DNA of 64,000 bases from Anaerolineales bacterium (GTDB lineage Bacteria; Chloroflexota; Anaerolineae; 4572-78; J111): positions 868,001-932,000 of the forward strand of contig JABTUW010000003.1 in the NCBI GenBank assembly GCA_015075185.1, written 5' to 3'. Numbering within the stretch: position 1 is the first letter of the stretch; each line of letters starts with the position of its first letter. A program made the translations under genes and the position numbers. Shown one piece after another: positions 43,794-51,413 of this stretch. The notes under the pieces are model-generated. The model was not told the origin of the DNA and did not search any database. It saw only the letters and a list, made by a program, of their open reading frames with translations.

Positions 43794-44798
43794 CTAATCG
43801 TTCCTGCCGACCAACCAATTCATCCAGCGGTGGAAAAGCCGTTCCGAGCCGGAGAATGACTTTTCCATGACCCACAGCATGGGATCAAGGATACGGCGCG
43901 GTACGATGGCAACAGCCAGCCGGCCCTCCTGGGGTTCCGTCCCCAACGCCGAGATGATCGAAAAGCTAATACTCTTGAAATTCGCCTCGGCCGCATTCAT
44001 AAATTCGTGCGCCTGTAACTCCTGTTCGGTAAAGGCTAACAGCCGGTCAGATATGCGCCGCATGCGCTCCATATATCCGTCTGGCTTGGCCAGGTCCTCG
44101 ACCGAGCCTGCAATCAAGTAGGACGTCAGGTCGGCCCAGCGGCGGGCAAATCGCTGGGCTAACTGGTCGGCTTTGGTGTAAACGACAATCAGGTGCTGAT
44201 TTTCCGGCCGCCCGCCCAGTTCGTGCAGCCCGACAATGTAGGTATTGAGCAGTTGCTGCATCCCGGCGCGAGGGTCTTCCAGATCGGGGATGCTGATGAG
44301 CAGCATGGCCGTTTCGGCCCGGCGGACAAAGCCGGCAAACTGGACCAGTTGGGTTGGCTTTTCAAAGCACTCACCGCCCGTATCAAAAAATAACAGGGTA
44401 CAGTTAGGGTGCGTCGGCACGCCCTCGGCCCGGACCATTGTCGGGCGAGGGAAGTTTTTGGGAGTCGAATCCGGCAGCGCCCCACCTTCCAGCAGGCGAG
44501 CATTGCCGTAGACGGTATCCAGGCTGTCCTCGTTCAAACCCATCGTGAAGAAATCGGGCCAGTCGCGGGCCAAAGTGAGTTTTTTCAGGGTGTAAAAAAG
44601 GGCAGCAAAGTAGACGGTCTTGCCGTGCTGCCGAAAACCGGTAGCGCTGATCACCACCGGCCGGTACTTGCGGTAATCTTGAACGTATAAAGCCGGTGTC
44701 TGTTCGTTACACTCGGCACAGACATAGATGGAGGTCAATTTGCCGGTTGGCTTAACCTGCTTGAATTTAACATCGGCCAGACAGAAAGGGCATAGCAT
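43794..44798 (-). CDS. zinc-ribbon TRAFAC-type GTPase of a GTPase-centred system
   Basis: ATG 44798 (MLCPFC) is chosen: the frame stays open to 44954, but that extension contains a strong promoter and a palindromic element, whereas GAGG lies about 10 bases before ATG 44798. The 334-residue protein opens with a zinc ribbon (CPFC ... CAEC). A P-loop follows (TGFRQHGKTVYFAALFY, GxxxxGKT), then the switch II DTGG motif (TLLFFDTGGECFE) and the base-specificity motif TKAD (IVVYTKADQL). The C-terminal part ends with an amphipathic basic segment. It resembles the double-GTPase (DO-GTPase) proteins encoded with GAP1-like genes in predicted conflict systems. It is the first gene of the operon and the presumed NTP-dependent switch. 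Confidence 0.83.
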   Translation of the reverse strand: MLCPFCLADVKFKQVKPTGKLTSIYVCAECNEQTPALYVQDYRKYRPVVISATGFRQHGKTVYFAALFYTLKKLTLARDWPDFFTMGLNEDSLDTVYGNARLLEGGALPDSTPKNFPRPTMVRAEGVPTHPNCTLLFFDTGGECFEKPTQLVQFAGFVRRAETAMLLISIPDLEDPRAGMQQLLNTYIVGLHELGGRPENQHLIVVYTKADQLAQRFARRWADLTSYLIAGSVEDLAKPDGYMERMRRISDRLLAFTEQELQAHEFMNAAEANFKSISFSIISALGTEPQEGRLAVAIVPRRILDPMLWVMEKSFSGSERLFHRWMNWLVGRND

Positions 44799-44848
44799 CG
44801 GGGTAAAGACCTCACTGAGTGAACTATTATCGTAACTGCTCAGGCTAA

Positions 44849-44905
44849 AGGTGACTGGCACTTGGTTAGCCCTGTCTTGCCAAGGGAGAAAAGTGCCAGT
44901 CACCT
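44849..44905. repeat. 15-bp-arm hairpin in the leader of the GTPase operon
   Basis: AGGTGACTGGCACTT (44849-44863) and AAGTGCCAGTCACCT (44891-44905) are perfect reverse complements with a 27-base loop. The hairpin lies between the operon promoter (44917-44945) and the GTPase start (44798), so it would be transcribed in the 5' leader. A covarying copy sits at 51521-51602. The motif resembles REP/MITE-type repeats. Confidence 0.85.
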
Positions 44906-44916
44906 GAGTATTATCA

Positions 44917-44945
44917 ACTGTATTATGGAATATTGTAAATGTCAA
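44917..44945 (-). promoter_or_regulatory. promoter of the GTPase operon
   Basis: On the minus strand: TTGACA (44945-44940), a 17-base spacer, and TACAGT (44922-44917). Transcription would start near 44910, just before the leader hairpin and about 110 bases before ATG 44798. Confidence 0.6.
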
Positions 44946-45002
44946 TAGGGTCAAGAAACTGTACTTTGCCTACGAAAATTCGTAGACGGAGGACTGTTAA
45001 AG

Positions 45003-45024
45003 CCTCCCCCCTCCGAGGGGGAGG
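45003..45024. repeat. GC-rich hairpin in intergenic repeat cluster
   Basis: CCTCCCCC (45003-45010) pairs with GGGGGAGG (45017-45024) around a 6-base loop, followed by GTTGGAGGGGG. This is a common dispersed intergenic repeat type. It lies upstream of the GTPase operon and beyond the aldolase stop. Confidence 0.7.
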
Positions 45025-45054
45025 TTGGAGGGGGTCTGAATTTCATCAACTTAT

Positions 45055-45142
45055 CCCGAAAACACATCCCCTTCGACAAGCTCAGGACGCAGCTTCGATA
45101 TGGCACTCGCTTCGCTCGGCCTACTCAGCATGCGTTTTCGGG
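45055..45142. repeat. 88-bp palindromic intergenic element
   Basis: Terminal arms CCCGAAAACACAT (45055-45067) and ATGCGTTTTCGGG (45130-45142) pair over 13 bp with one mismatch. The centre contains the CTTCGACAAGCTCAGGAC and CTCGCTTCGCTCGG segments often seen in dispersed repeats. No coding sequence was seen in 44955-45215; this element and the hairpin at 45003 fill most of it. Confidence 0.65.
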
Positions 45143-45215
45143 CCGATTTCGCACGCTTCGATACGCCCTGCACTCCGCGTAAGAAATCGACAAATGCCAA
45201 CAGAACCTAAGGACT

Positions 45216-46124
45216 CTATGAGGGGTTGATCAAATCCCGGTTGCCGGTCAGTACAAAATAATCGCGGAGCAGCCAGGTTGTCCGCTCATAAACTGCCTGC
45301 TGCGCCGCCGCTACATCCTGCGTCTGGCGCAAAGCAGCTTCGTACGCCTGGCGAATTTCCGTACCGACATTCACCTTGGTAATTCCTCTTTGAACTGCGG
45401 CTAACAGGTGGTCGCGCTTGATGCCGGACCCCCCATGCAGGACTAAGGGAATCCCGGCGGCCTGATGCAGCCGCTCCAGATGATCCAGATTCAACCGCGC
45501 TTCCACCTTGGGCTGATCTTTCAACACTCCTGAAACCGCGCCGTGAATACTGCCAATCGCCACCGAGAGTGAGTCACAGCCGCTTTCGGCGACAAAGCGG
45601 GCACATTCCTCGACATCGGTAAAGCCGCGTCCCGAGGCAAAAAGCTCCTCGTAAGGCGGGAGAGGGCCGGCTTCGTGGCCCAGGATAGCCCCCAACTCCG
45701 CCTCGACGACGACTCCGGCCGGATGAGCTACGTCAACAACCTGCCGGGTGGCCGCGATATTTTCGGCCAGACTGAGCCGAGAACCATCCACCATCACCGA
45801 CGGGTAGCCTAAAGCAATGGCCTCCCGGATCAAGGTGAGATAATCAACCCGCTGGTTGTCCTCGTCAATGACCGGGATGTGGTCCAAATGCAGCCGCACA
45901 TGGTCGGGCTGGCTCCACCGTGAAAATTCCTCAAAAACAGCGGCCATACTTTTGGCTTCAAACTTGGTCCACTCCAAACGGGCCACTTCCAGCAGAGCAA
46001 AGGCGTTCTGAGCGACCACCGCCTCGACGATCGGCCGGACCATGGGTAGGTAGGGAATGTTAAAGGCCGGAATGACGACCCTGGCCCGGCGGGCATTTTC
46101 CATAATCTCTTTGACGGTTCGCAT
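45216..46124 (-). CDS. class II fructose/tagatose-bisphosphate aldolase-like protein
   Basis: The 302-residue protein is a zinc-dependent class II aldolase of the Fba/GatY/KbaY family. It opens with AFNIPYLPMVRPIVEAV, the active-site HLDH is at about residue 79, PSVMVDGS follows, then VEAELGAI, the zinc-ligand AIGSIHG and VLHGGSG, and finally KVNVGTE. Family members cleave ketose 1-phosphates or 1,6-bisphosphates to dihydroxyacetone phosphate and an aldehyde. The partner gene, 3 bases upstream, encodes a fucose-isomerase-like enzyme, so the substrate may be a less common sugar phosphate rather than the glycolytic one. AGGGAGG before ATG 46124 lies inside the end of the isomerase gene, indicating coupling. 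Confidence 0.88.
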   Translation of the reverse strand: MRTVKEIMENARRARVVIPAFNIPYLPMVRPIVEAVVAQNAFALLEVARLEWTKFEAKSMAAVFEEFSRWSQPDHVRLHLDHIPVIDEDNQRVDYLTLIREAIALGYPSVMVDGSRLSLAENIAATRQVVDVAHPAGVVVEAELGAILGHEAGPLPPYEELFASGRGFTDVEECARFVAESGCDSLSVAIGSIHGAVSGVLKDQPKVEARLNLDHLERLHQAAGIPLVLHGGSGIKRDHLLAAVQRGITKVNVGTEIRQAYEAALRQTQDVAAAQQAVYERTTWLLRDYFVLTGNRDLINPS

Positions 46125-46127
46125 CGT

Positions 46128-47546
46128 TCAGCCTCCCTGGGGTAAAGCCACTTGATAATCAAGATAGTGGGCCAATGCTTCCTGGAGGGGCGCCTGAAAG
46201 TGGCCGCGGGTCAGATTAACGTGATGGCGATGGCCTTTGCGGCCCAGGTACAGCAGCACATCCTCCAGGCGGTTGACCTCCGCTACCCCGGCCACGCCAA
46301 AGAAGTCGGCGGGAATAGGGTCTTCCGTAAAACGACCCTGGCCTAAGTAAACGTTAACCGCGCCCTCCTGCGTGAGCAAATTGGCAAAGGTGAAATCCAT
46401 GGGCGCCAGCCGGCCCACATGAGGACCGTAACTACAGCCTTTACCCAGCGTAGTTTCCAGGATGGCATGGTCAGTTACCCGTCCGCCCTCCTGCATCATC
46501 GCCTTGGGAGCCGGGCCGCAGTGGAATAGAATACATTTGTCTTCCTCGCCATCGTAATTGTTATTCCAATCCAAACAGACCGGCGGCTCGCCGGAAGCCA
46601 GGCTCAAAAGATACATACTGATGGCGCTGCCCAGATCAACTTCGCAGGCTGCCGGGAGCATGTTGTTATTCAAAGCGCCCAGCAAGACGCAGGGCGAAAT
46701 GCCCAACTGCTGCTGAAGTTCTATCCAACAGCGGATGGCAATAGCATCCATCTGGTAACTCTGGATAATTTCATCCAGCACCACCCCCAGCTTGATCAGA
46801 TGGTCAAACGCGTGGGCCGGCACCCCGTCCCACAAAACGTATTCTTTGAAAAAGTTGGCTTTAGCCCGGTAGGCTTCGCTGTCAGCCGGTAAGGCTTTCA
46901 CCCGGGCAATCACCTCGGCCAAATCCAGCGTTTCGACGGTAATCCCGTAGCGCTGCAAGGTAACTTCGTCAATCCGAACCGTCTTAAAGGGGGTGGTTCG
47001 AGCGCCAATCGCCCCGACCGTCATACCCTGCAAATGCTTGACCACCCGGCAAACCCGGTCAAAATAGTCAACATTTTCCTTGAACTTGGGGCTGTGCGGG
47101 TCAACCACGTGCGGTTTAAGCGCCGTAAATTTGACTCCAAATTGTTGAAAAACGTCCATAATGGACAGCTTGCCACAAAACGAGTCGCGCCGGAGGGCAG
47201 GCCCCATCTTATCCAATTCATCGGGATAAGCCTGGATCAAAATGGGAACGCCGGCCTCTTTGAGCGCGGTCACCGCCCCGAATTCGTCGCCAAAGTTAGG
47301 CAGGCTGAGAATCACGCCGTCGAATTTGCCCTGGTGAGCGCGCAAGAAATTAGCGTAACGCTCACCCTCTTCGCGGGTTTCCACCGCGCCGTAACGGGTG
47401 GCGCTCTCGTCCAGCATGATGACTTCGTGGCCCCACGACTTGAGGAGCCGGGGAATATCCTCCCTGGCCTGAGCAATCAGCGAGGCCGGGAAAAATCCTC
47501 GATTTCCAAAGAAAAGCGCAAAGGTAGATTTGTGGATGTTCATCAT
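46128..47546 (-). CDS. L-fucose/L-arabinose isomerase-family protein
   Basis: ATG 47546 (MMNIHKS) is preferred because AGAGG precedes it; an earlier in-frame start would add 28 atypical residues. The protein, about 472 residues, has the FucI-like N-terminal Rossmann-type fold (FFGNRGFFPASLI ... DGVILSLPNFGDE). The middle domain includes AIGARTTPFKTVR, and the C-terminal region includes CLDWNNNYD and CILFHCGPAPK. Members interconvert aldoses and ketoses with a divalent metal; this one belongs to the broad FucI/AraA-like group whose substrates are often unknown. With the downstream aldolase it forms an isomerase-aldolase pair for sugar breakdown. No kinase or transporter is next to it. Confidence 0.82.
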   Translation of the reverse strand: MMNIHKSTFALFFGNRGFFPASLIAQAREDIPRLLKSWGHEVIMLDESATRYGAVETREEGERYANFLRAHQGKFDGVILSLPNFGDEFGAVTALKEAGVPILIQAYPDELDKMGPALRRDSFCGKLSIMDVFQQFGVKFTALKPHVVDPHSPKFKENVDYFDRVCRVVKHLQGMTVGAIGARTTPFKTVRIDEVTLQRYGITVETLDLAEVIARVKALPADSEAYRAKANFFKEYVLWDGVPAHAFDHLIKLGVVLDEIIQSYQMDAIAIRCWIELQQQLGISPCVLLGALNNNMLPAACEVDLGSAISMYLLSLASGEPPVCLDWNNNYDGEEDKCILFHCGPAPKAMMQEGGRVTDHAILETTLGKGCSYGPHVGRLAPMDFTFANLLTQEGAVNVYLGQGRFTEDPIPADFFGVAGVAEVNRLEDVLLYLGRKGHRHHVNLTRGHFQAPLQEALAHYLDYQVALPQGG

Positions 47547-47712
47547 CGAACCTCTTTCTAATGATAATTGGGTAAAATAAGTGGGATTTGAAACCAGCCA
47601 GCAGAATAACGTTGGATAACACTGAGGCAATCAGGCGATCCGCCAGGTTAGGAACGCCGTTGTAAAATGTCCCTGCGGCTGGCCGGTCACGGGCGACCTA
47701 AATTCCAGGCAG

Positions 47713-47970
47713 CTATTCGCCTCCTGGCCAGTTTGGGTCCTCCGCCGCGTTATTCATCTGATTGATGATTCGCTCTAATTTTTCAACGCTGTCCTTCTTG
47801 CGTTGATACCAGTGGCGCAAGGCGGTGACCCCTTTATCAAACTCAAGGCAGTCGTCTAGCCCCTCGCGATGGAGTTTCCTGAGCAGGTCACAAGTGGCAT
47901 CCATCAGCGCGTCGGCCGCCTCGCTATCGGCAAAAAAATCGGTGGGGGTATATTCAGAGTGGTTTTGCAT
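47713..47970 (-). CDS. small hypothetical protein
   Basis: An 85-residue acidic protein (MQNHSEYTPTDFFAD ... EDPNWPGGE) with AAGGATAAGG about 10 bases before its ATG. It is mostly helical by inspection (ALMDATCDLLRKLHREGLDDCLEF, KKDSVEKLERIINQMNN) with no membrane segment. No family is recognised. It stands alone, downstream (on the minus strand) of the sucrose phosphorylase remnant and upstream of the isomerase gene. Confidence 0.55.
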   Translation of the reverse strand: MQNHSEYTPTDFFADSEAADALMDATCDLLRKLHREGLDDCLEFDKGVTALRHWYQRKKDSVEKLERIINQMNNAAEDPNWPGGE

Positions 47971-48072
47971 GGGTGTCCTTATCCTTTTTGATGGCGTGTC
48001 AGAGGTGATGGCACGGTATGAATTGAATAAGCCTATTATAATGCAACTTCAGAAAAAGGGCTAGGACAAACG

Positions 48073-48201
48073 GAGACGGGTGAAGGCCGGGCCATTAATC
48101 GGCATAACTACAGCGTCGAAGAAGTGGCCCAGGCGGTGCAAACAGAGGTCGTCCAGCGGCTGCTCAACTTGATCCGCTTTAGGAATGAGTATGACGAGCT
48201 A
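48073..48201 (+). pseudogene. remnant of a sucrose phosphorylase C-terminal region
   Basis: Read on the plus strand in the frame of 48088, about 43 codons give TGEGRAINRHNYSVEEVAQ followed by VVQRLLNLIRFRNEYDEL. This matches the GR-x-INRH-x-Y and VV...L..L..FRN pattern of sucrose phosphorylases (GH13 subfamily 18). There is no start or catalytic domain, and the frame runs into the terminator of the neighbouring peptidase gene. So this is a decayed end fragment left by a deletion. Confidence 0.7.
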
Positions 48202-48202
48202 A

Positions 48203-48237
48203 TAAAAAAAGAGCCTCGAAAATCACTTCGAGGCTCT
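48203..48237 (-). terminator. intrinsic terminator of the M23 peptidase gene
   Basis: AGAGCCTCGAA (48210-48220) and TTCGAGGCTCT (48227-48237) form an 11-bp stem with a 6-base loop. On the minus strand it is followed by seven T (48209-48203). It lies 18 bases after the stop at 48256. Confidence 0.9.
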
Positions 48238-48255
48238 AAAGCAGTTACCTTAAAT

Positions 48256-50043
48256 CTAATTGAGGTCCAGCACCCATAAGCCATCAAGGGCCGTGCCCTT
48301 CGCCGCGAGTAGGGCAATTTTGCTGCCATCCGGCGAGACGCGCCAGTCGTTGTTGGCGATGACCAGACCCGTACCACCGGGGAAAAGAGAGCTGGTTTTG
48401 CCGGTGGGGACATCATATTCGTAGAAGTTGTGCTCCGCAGCCTGGGGGTCAAAGGGGATGTAAACCAGGCGCTGGTTGTCCCGCCAGCGATAAGTTCCAA
48501 AAAACGGAAGTTTCTGCGGCTCCAGCTTTGACGCTTGCAGGTCCAGCAGCCACATTCCATTCTGGTCAGCCTCCGCATCAAAGGTTACATAATAAACTAA
48601 ATAACGCTTATCAGGGCTAAAAGCCATACCGCGCATGCGGGGCACCTCGAGCAGTTTGGTTTCGCTGCCATTGGGCAGAGACAGGGTGAAGAATTCCTCG
48701 TCGGAGCCGCCCGGAATGCGCCGGGAGGCCAGGAGTTTATCGTCGGCGAGCCAGGTCAGCAGATTGGTTCGCCGCGACCGCAGCATAACCTGGGTATCGC
48801 TGCCATCTACCCTGGCCTGCCACAGGATTTCCTCCCGATTATCGCTCGGCGCGTCATCGTCGAAAACTTCCCAAACGATGAATTGGCTGTCAGGGGTAAA
48901 GTTAGGGCTGCGTCCCTGGGTATCAATTTCCCAGGTTTCACCATCGGCCAGTCGCTCGATGATCGTCATGCCCTCACTCCGGCCCGGATAGGCGACCAGC
49001 GCGCCATCGGGGCTAAAGATGCCCAGCCGGCCGGTCACCAACTGCGGAGCGGAGGTGGCTCCCGTCACATCTATCCCCCATATACCCAGCGGCGTCCCTG
49101 GTCCTGGCTGATCAAGGAAACGCACCTCTGTTGAATCTTCATTCCAATACGGCTGGGTGCAGCAACTGCCGGCTGTGAGCTGGCGTCCAAAAGCGAGGGT
49201 AGCCAAGGGAGTAGTTTCAACGGAGAGACTAACTGCTGAGACGGGTATAACTGAATTGTCTGGCAGCAGTGAAGCCAACGTCTGGCGGCGCCAGTCGAAG
49301 GGAAAGGGATAAGCAAAATCGTTGACAATGGGGCCGCCTGTCTGCACTTCCGGCTGATCGTACAGAGTTTGCCACTTGCGCGGCTCTTGCAGGTCACGCT
49401 CATAATCACGCCCGGCGTTGCCGATCATGGTCAGGTTATCCCAGTTGGCCTCGATGAGCAACGACGGGTTATATTTGCGGATGTGGCTCAAATCTCGTAT
49501 TTCAAGGTGCAGGTGAGGGCGGCTGTAACACGTTTCGCCCGTGTCGCCGGAAAGGGCAATCACCTGGCCTCGCTTGACCGCCTCGCCCGGTACCAGGTCG
49601 GGGGGCGTTAACAGGTGGCCGTACATCGAGGCGTAGCCGTGCTGGGGATGGTCAATCATCAAATTGTGCGGCGGTGAGCCAAACGGCCCGTCCACGGCAA
49701 AGACAATGCCGTCGGCAATGGCGACAATTTCCGTGCCGCACGGAGCGGACAGGTCCACGCCAAAGTGAATGCCTCCGGAAGCGCCGTAGGTGGTAAATCT
49801 CTGGCGAAATGAGCCGGTGGTGTTGCCGTAAGGCTGGGCCATGAGCCAGGTATCAACGCCGGGCGGCTCGGCAAAAGGCAGTTGAAAAGGGCGCTCATCC
49901 TGGGCAAGTGTCCCACTTTGGAGAGGCGGTGAGCCGGCCTGCGCCGGACCGGGTGAACCCACCGAGAGTTGTAATATAAGCGCAAAAAGTAAAGCCACAC
50001 CGATCGTCAGGCTAAGGGCCACTTGTCTCGATTGAAGCCGCAT
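48256..50043 (-). CDS. secreted M23 (LytM) peptidase with beta-propeller repeats
   Basis: The 595-residue protein begins with a signal peptide or anchor (residues about 8-28, ALSLTIGVALLFALILQL). An M23 metallopeptidase domain follows (about 70-205), with the zinc ligands in GIHFGVD and PHLHLEIRD and the typical GYASMYGHLL and VKRGQVIALSGDTG. The C-terminal 370 residues hold TolB/WD40-like propeller blades (NFTPDSQFIVWEV, AFSPDKRYLVYYV, WRVSPDGSKIALLA). M23 enzymes cut glycyl or peptide crosslinks in peptidoglycan; the propeller may bind wall or protein partners. AGGAGG precedes ATG 50043 and a strong terminator follows the stop. It appears monocistronic. Confidence 0.92.
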   Translation of the reverse strand: MRLQSRQVALSLTIGVALLFALILQLSVGSPGPAQAGSPPLQSGTLAQDERPFQLPFAEPPGVDTWLMAQPYGNTTGSFRQRFTTYGASGGIHFGVDLSAPCGTEIVAIADGIVFAVDGPFGSPPHNLMIDHPQHGYASMYGHLLTPPDLVPGEAVKRGQVIALSGDTGETCYSRPHLHLEIRDLSHIRKYNPSLLIEANWDNLTMIGNAGRDYERDLQEPRKWQTLYDQPEVQTGGPIVNDFAYPFPFDWRRQTLASLLPDNSVIPVSAVSLSVETTPLATLAFGRQLTAGSCCTQPYWNEDSTEVRFLDQPGPGTPLGIWGIDVTGATSAPQLVTGRLGIFSPDGALVAYPGRSEGMTIIERLADGETWEIDTQGRSPNFTPDSQFIVWEVFDDDAPSDNREEILWQARVDGSDTQVMLRSRRTNLLTWLADDKLLASRRIPGGSDEEFFTLSLPNGSETKLLEVPRMRGMAFSPDKRYLVYYVTFDAEADQNGMWLLDLQASKLEPQKLPFFGTYRWRDNQRLVYIPFDPQAAEHNFYEYDVPTGKTSSLFPGGTGLVIANNDWRVSPDGSKIALLAAKGTALDGLWVLDLN

Positions 50044-50229
50044 TAAAATTCCTCCTGAGTATCTTCTGGTTTTTGATAAGCAAATTCAGTAAGAGAATTA
50101 GAGACCTGGAAGTAGGGAAGGTTGGACACTTCTCTATCCAACCTTCCAGATAATTACCGATTTTGAAAATCAAATCTCACTAGGGCAAGCTCATCCCAAA
50201 TTAAGTTTGGTAACGAGATTGCCGAGATT

Positions 50230-51264
50230 TTACACTGGTCTCAAATGTTCTTCAAACCAGGCCAGCATATCTTGCCAGGCCTGGGTGGCCTGGGTTTCAT
50301 CGTAGCGCTCACCCGTATCATTGTGAAAGGCGTGATTGACGCCGGGGTAAACCTTCATTTGGTAAGTAACTCCGGCTTCCTGCAGCGCTTGTTCCAGAGC
50401 ATCCTTACCGGCGTTGATTCGTTCATCCTGCTCAGCATAGACGCCAAACACGGCCGCTTTAATGTTGGGTACCTGATCCAACTCCGGGGCAGGACCGTAG
50501 AAGGGTACCGCTGCCTTGAGTTCCGGGATCGCCGTGGCGCTGCGCCAGGTGATACCGCCGCCAAAACAAAAACCGGTCATACCGATCCGATCCCCGGCCA
50601 CAAAGTCCTGCCCCTGCAAATACGCAAAGGCAGTCTGAAAATCGCCGACATGCCGTTCAGGGCCGGCATCGGTCAACAGGCCCGGAATTTGATCTCGATC
50701 CAGATTGGCGGTGCCACCCTCACGGGAGAGCAGGTCAAGCGCCAGGGCAACATAGCCGGCCTTGGCAAAGCGGCGAGCCACATCCCGGATGTGGGGGGTC
50801 AAGCCCCGATTCTCGTGGCAGACCAGAATAGCCGGATAGGTTCCATCCGCCACCGGGCGAGCCAAATAGCCCATGATTTCGGCCCCCTGACTCTCCAGCG
50901 TGACCTCACTGGACTGCACCGCCGGGTCGCCCTCGGGTACAGAGAGGGGGCTTTTGGCGTCCGGCACCGCCCCTGCTTGCGCGCCTGCTGCTCCTTCCGC
51001 CGTGGCTGCCGCTTCAGGTGGTGTGGTAGCCACTGCTGGGGGCGGAGCCGTCGCCGCAGGTTCCGGCGGTGGAACGGTTTCCGTCGGGGCCGGCAGTTCT
51101 GCCGGAGCACAGCCCAGCGCACTCATGGTTGTGATGGTTGCGGCCATACTGCCGGTGATGAAAAACAAGCGCCGAATGAAGGTCCGCCGGCTCAACAACC
51201 CCTCCCGGTAATCATCATAGAATTCTTCGGCCAGATATTTTTGAAAGGTATCAAGCTCTTTCAT
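50230..51264 (-). CDS. Tat-exported lipoprotein of the dienelactone hydrolase family
   Basis: In this 344-residue protein the N-terminus carries a twin-arginine motif (SRRTFIRR) about 25 residues in, a hydrophobic stretch, then a lipobox-like SALGC. So it should be exported folded and lipid-anchored. An Ala/Pro/Thr-rich linker (about 55-105) precedes the alpha/beta-hydrolase domain, with HENRGL, the nucleophile in GFCFGGG (Cys), Asp in EQDERI and His in NHAFHN. Dienelactone hydrolases open lactone rings; the extracellular substrate is unknown. GGGGGA precedes ATG 51264. Its promoter region faces the two-component operon, and a mirror-image CTCAG array (51342-51368) suggests control by that regulator. 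Confidence 0.9.
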   Translation of the reverse strand: MKELDTFQKYLAEEFYDDYREGLLSRRTFIRRLFFITGSMAATITTMSALGCAPAELPAPTETVPPPEPAATAPPPAVATTPPEAAATAEGAAGAQAGAVPDAKSPLSVPEGDPAVQSSEVTLESQGAEIMGYLARPVADGTYPAILVCHENRGLTPHIRDVARRFAKAGYVALALDLLSREGGTANLDRDQIPGLLTDAGPERHVGDFQTAFAYLQGQDFVAGDRIGMTGFCFGGGITWRSATAIPELKAAVPFYGPAPELDQVPNIKAAVFGVYAEQDERINAGKDALEQALQEAGVTYQMKVYPGVNHAFHNDTGERYDETQATQAWQDMLAWFEEHLRPV

Positions 51265-51341
51265 TTTTCCCCCTTTGTCTCTTTTTTAAAGATAACAGGC
51301 TACTGACTCAAGCCATTGTAGCGAATCATCTTAAAAATTTC

Positions 51342-51368
51342 CTAAGAGAATCCTGAGAAGACCCTGAG
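51342..51368 (-). promoter_or_regulatory. 11-base-spaced CTCAG array facing the hydrolase gene
   Basis: On the minus strand: CTCAG (51368-51364), CTCAG (51357-51353) and CTTAG (51346-51342), each exactly 11 bases apart. A TACAAT -10 candidate lies downstream at 51320-51315. The unit order matches the first three units of the plus-strand array at 51414. Confidence 0.65.
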
Positions 51369-51413
51369 AGTCCCTTTGGTGAAGGTATGCAAAAGTACTC
51401 CAAACCCATCGCT

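Noticed and set aside
44799-44954. 52-residue N-terminal extension of the GTPase
   Set aside because: The segment contains a TTGACA/TACAGT promoter and a 15-bp-arm hairpin, and has no ribosome site; the start at 44798 has one.
50245-51306. 353-codon plus-strand open frame
   Set aside because: Antisense to the dienelactone hydrolase, which has full catalytic motifs and a ribosome site; it also runs into that gene's leader.
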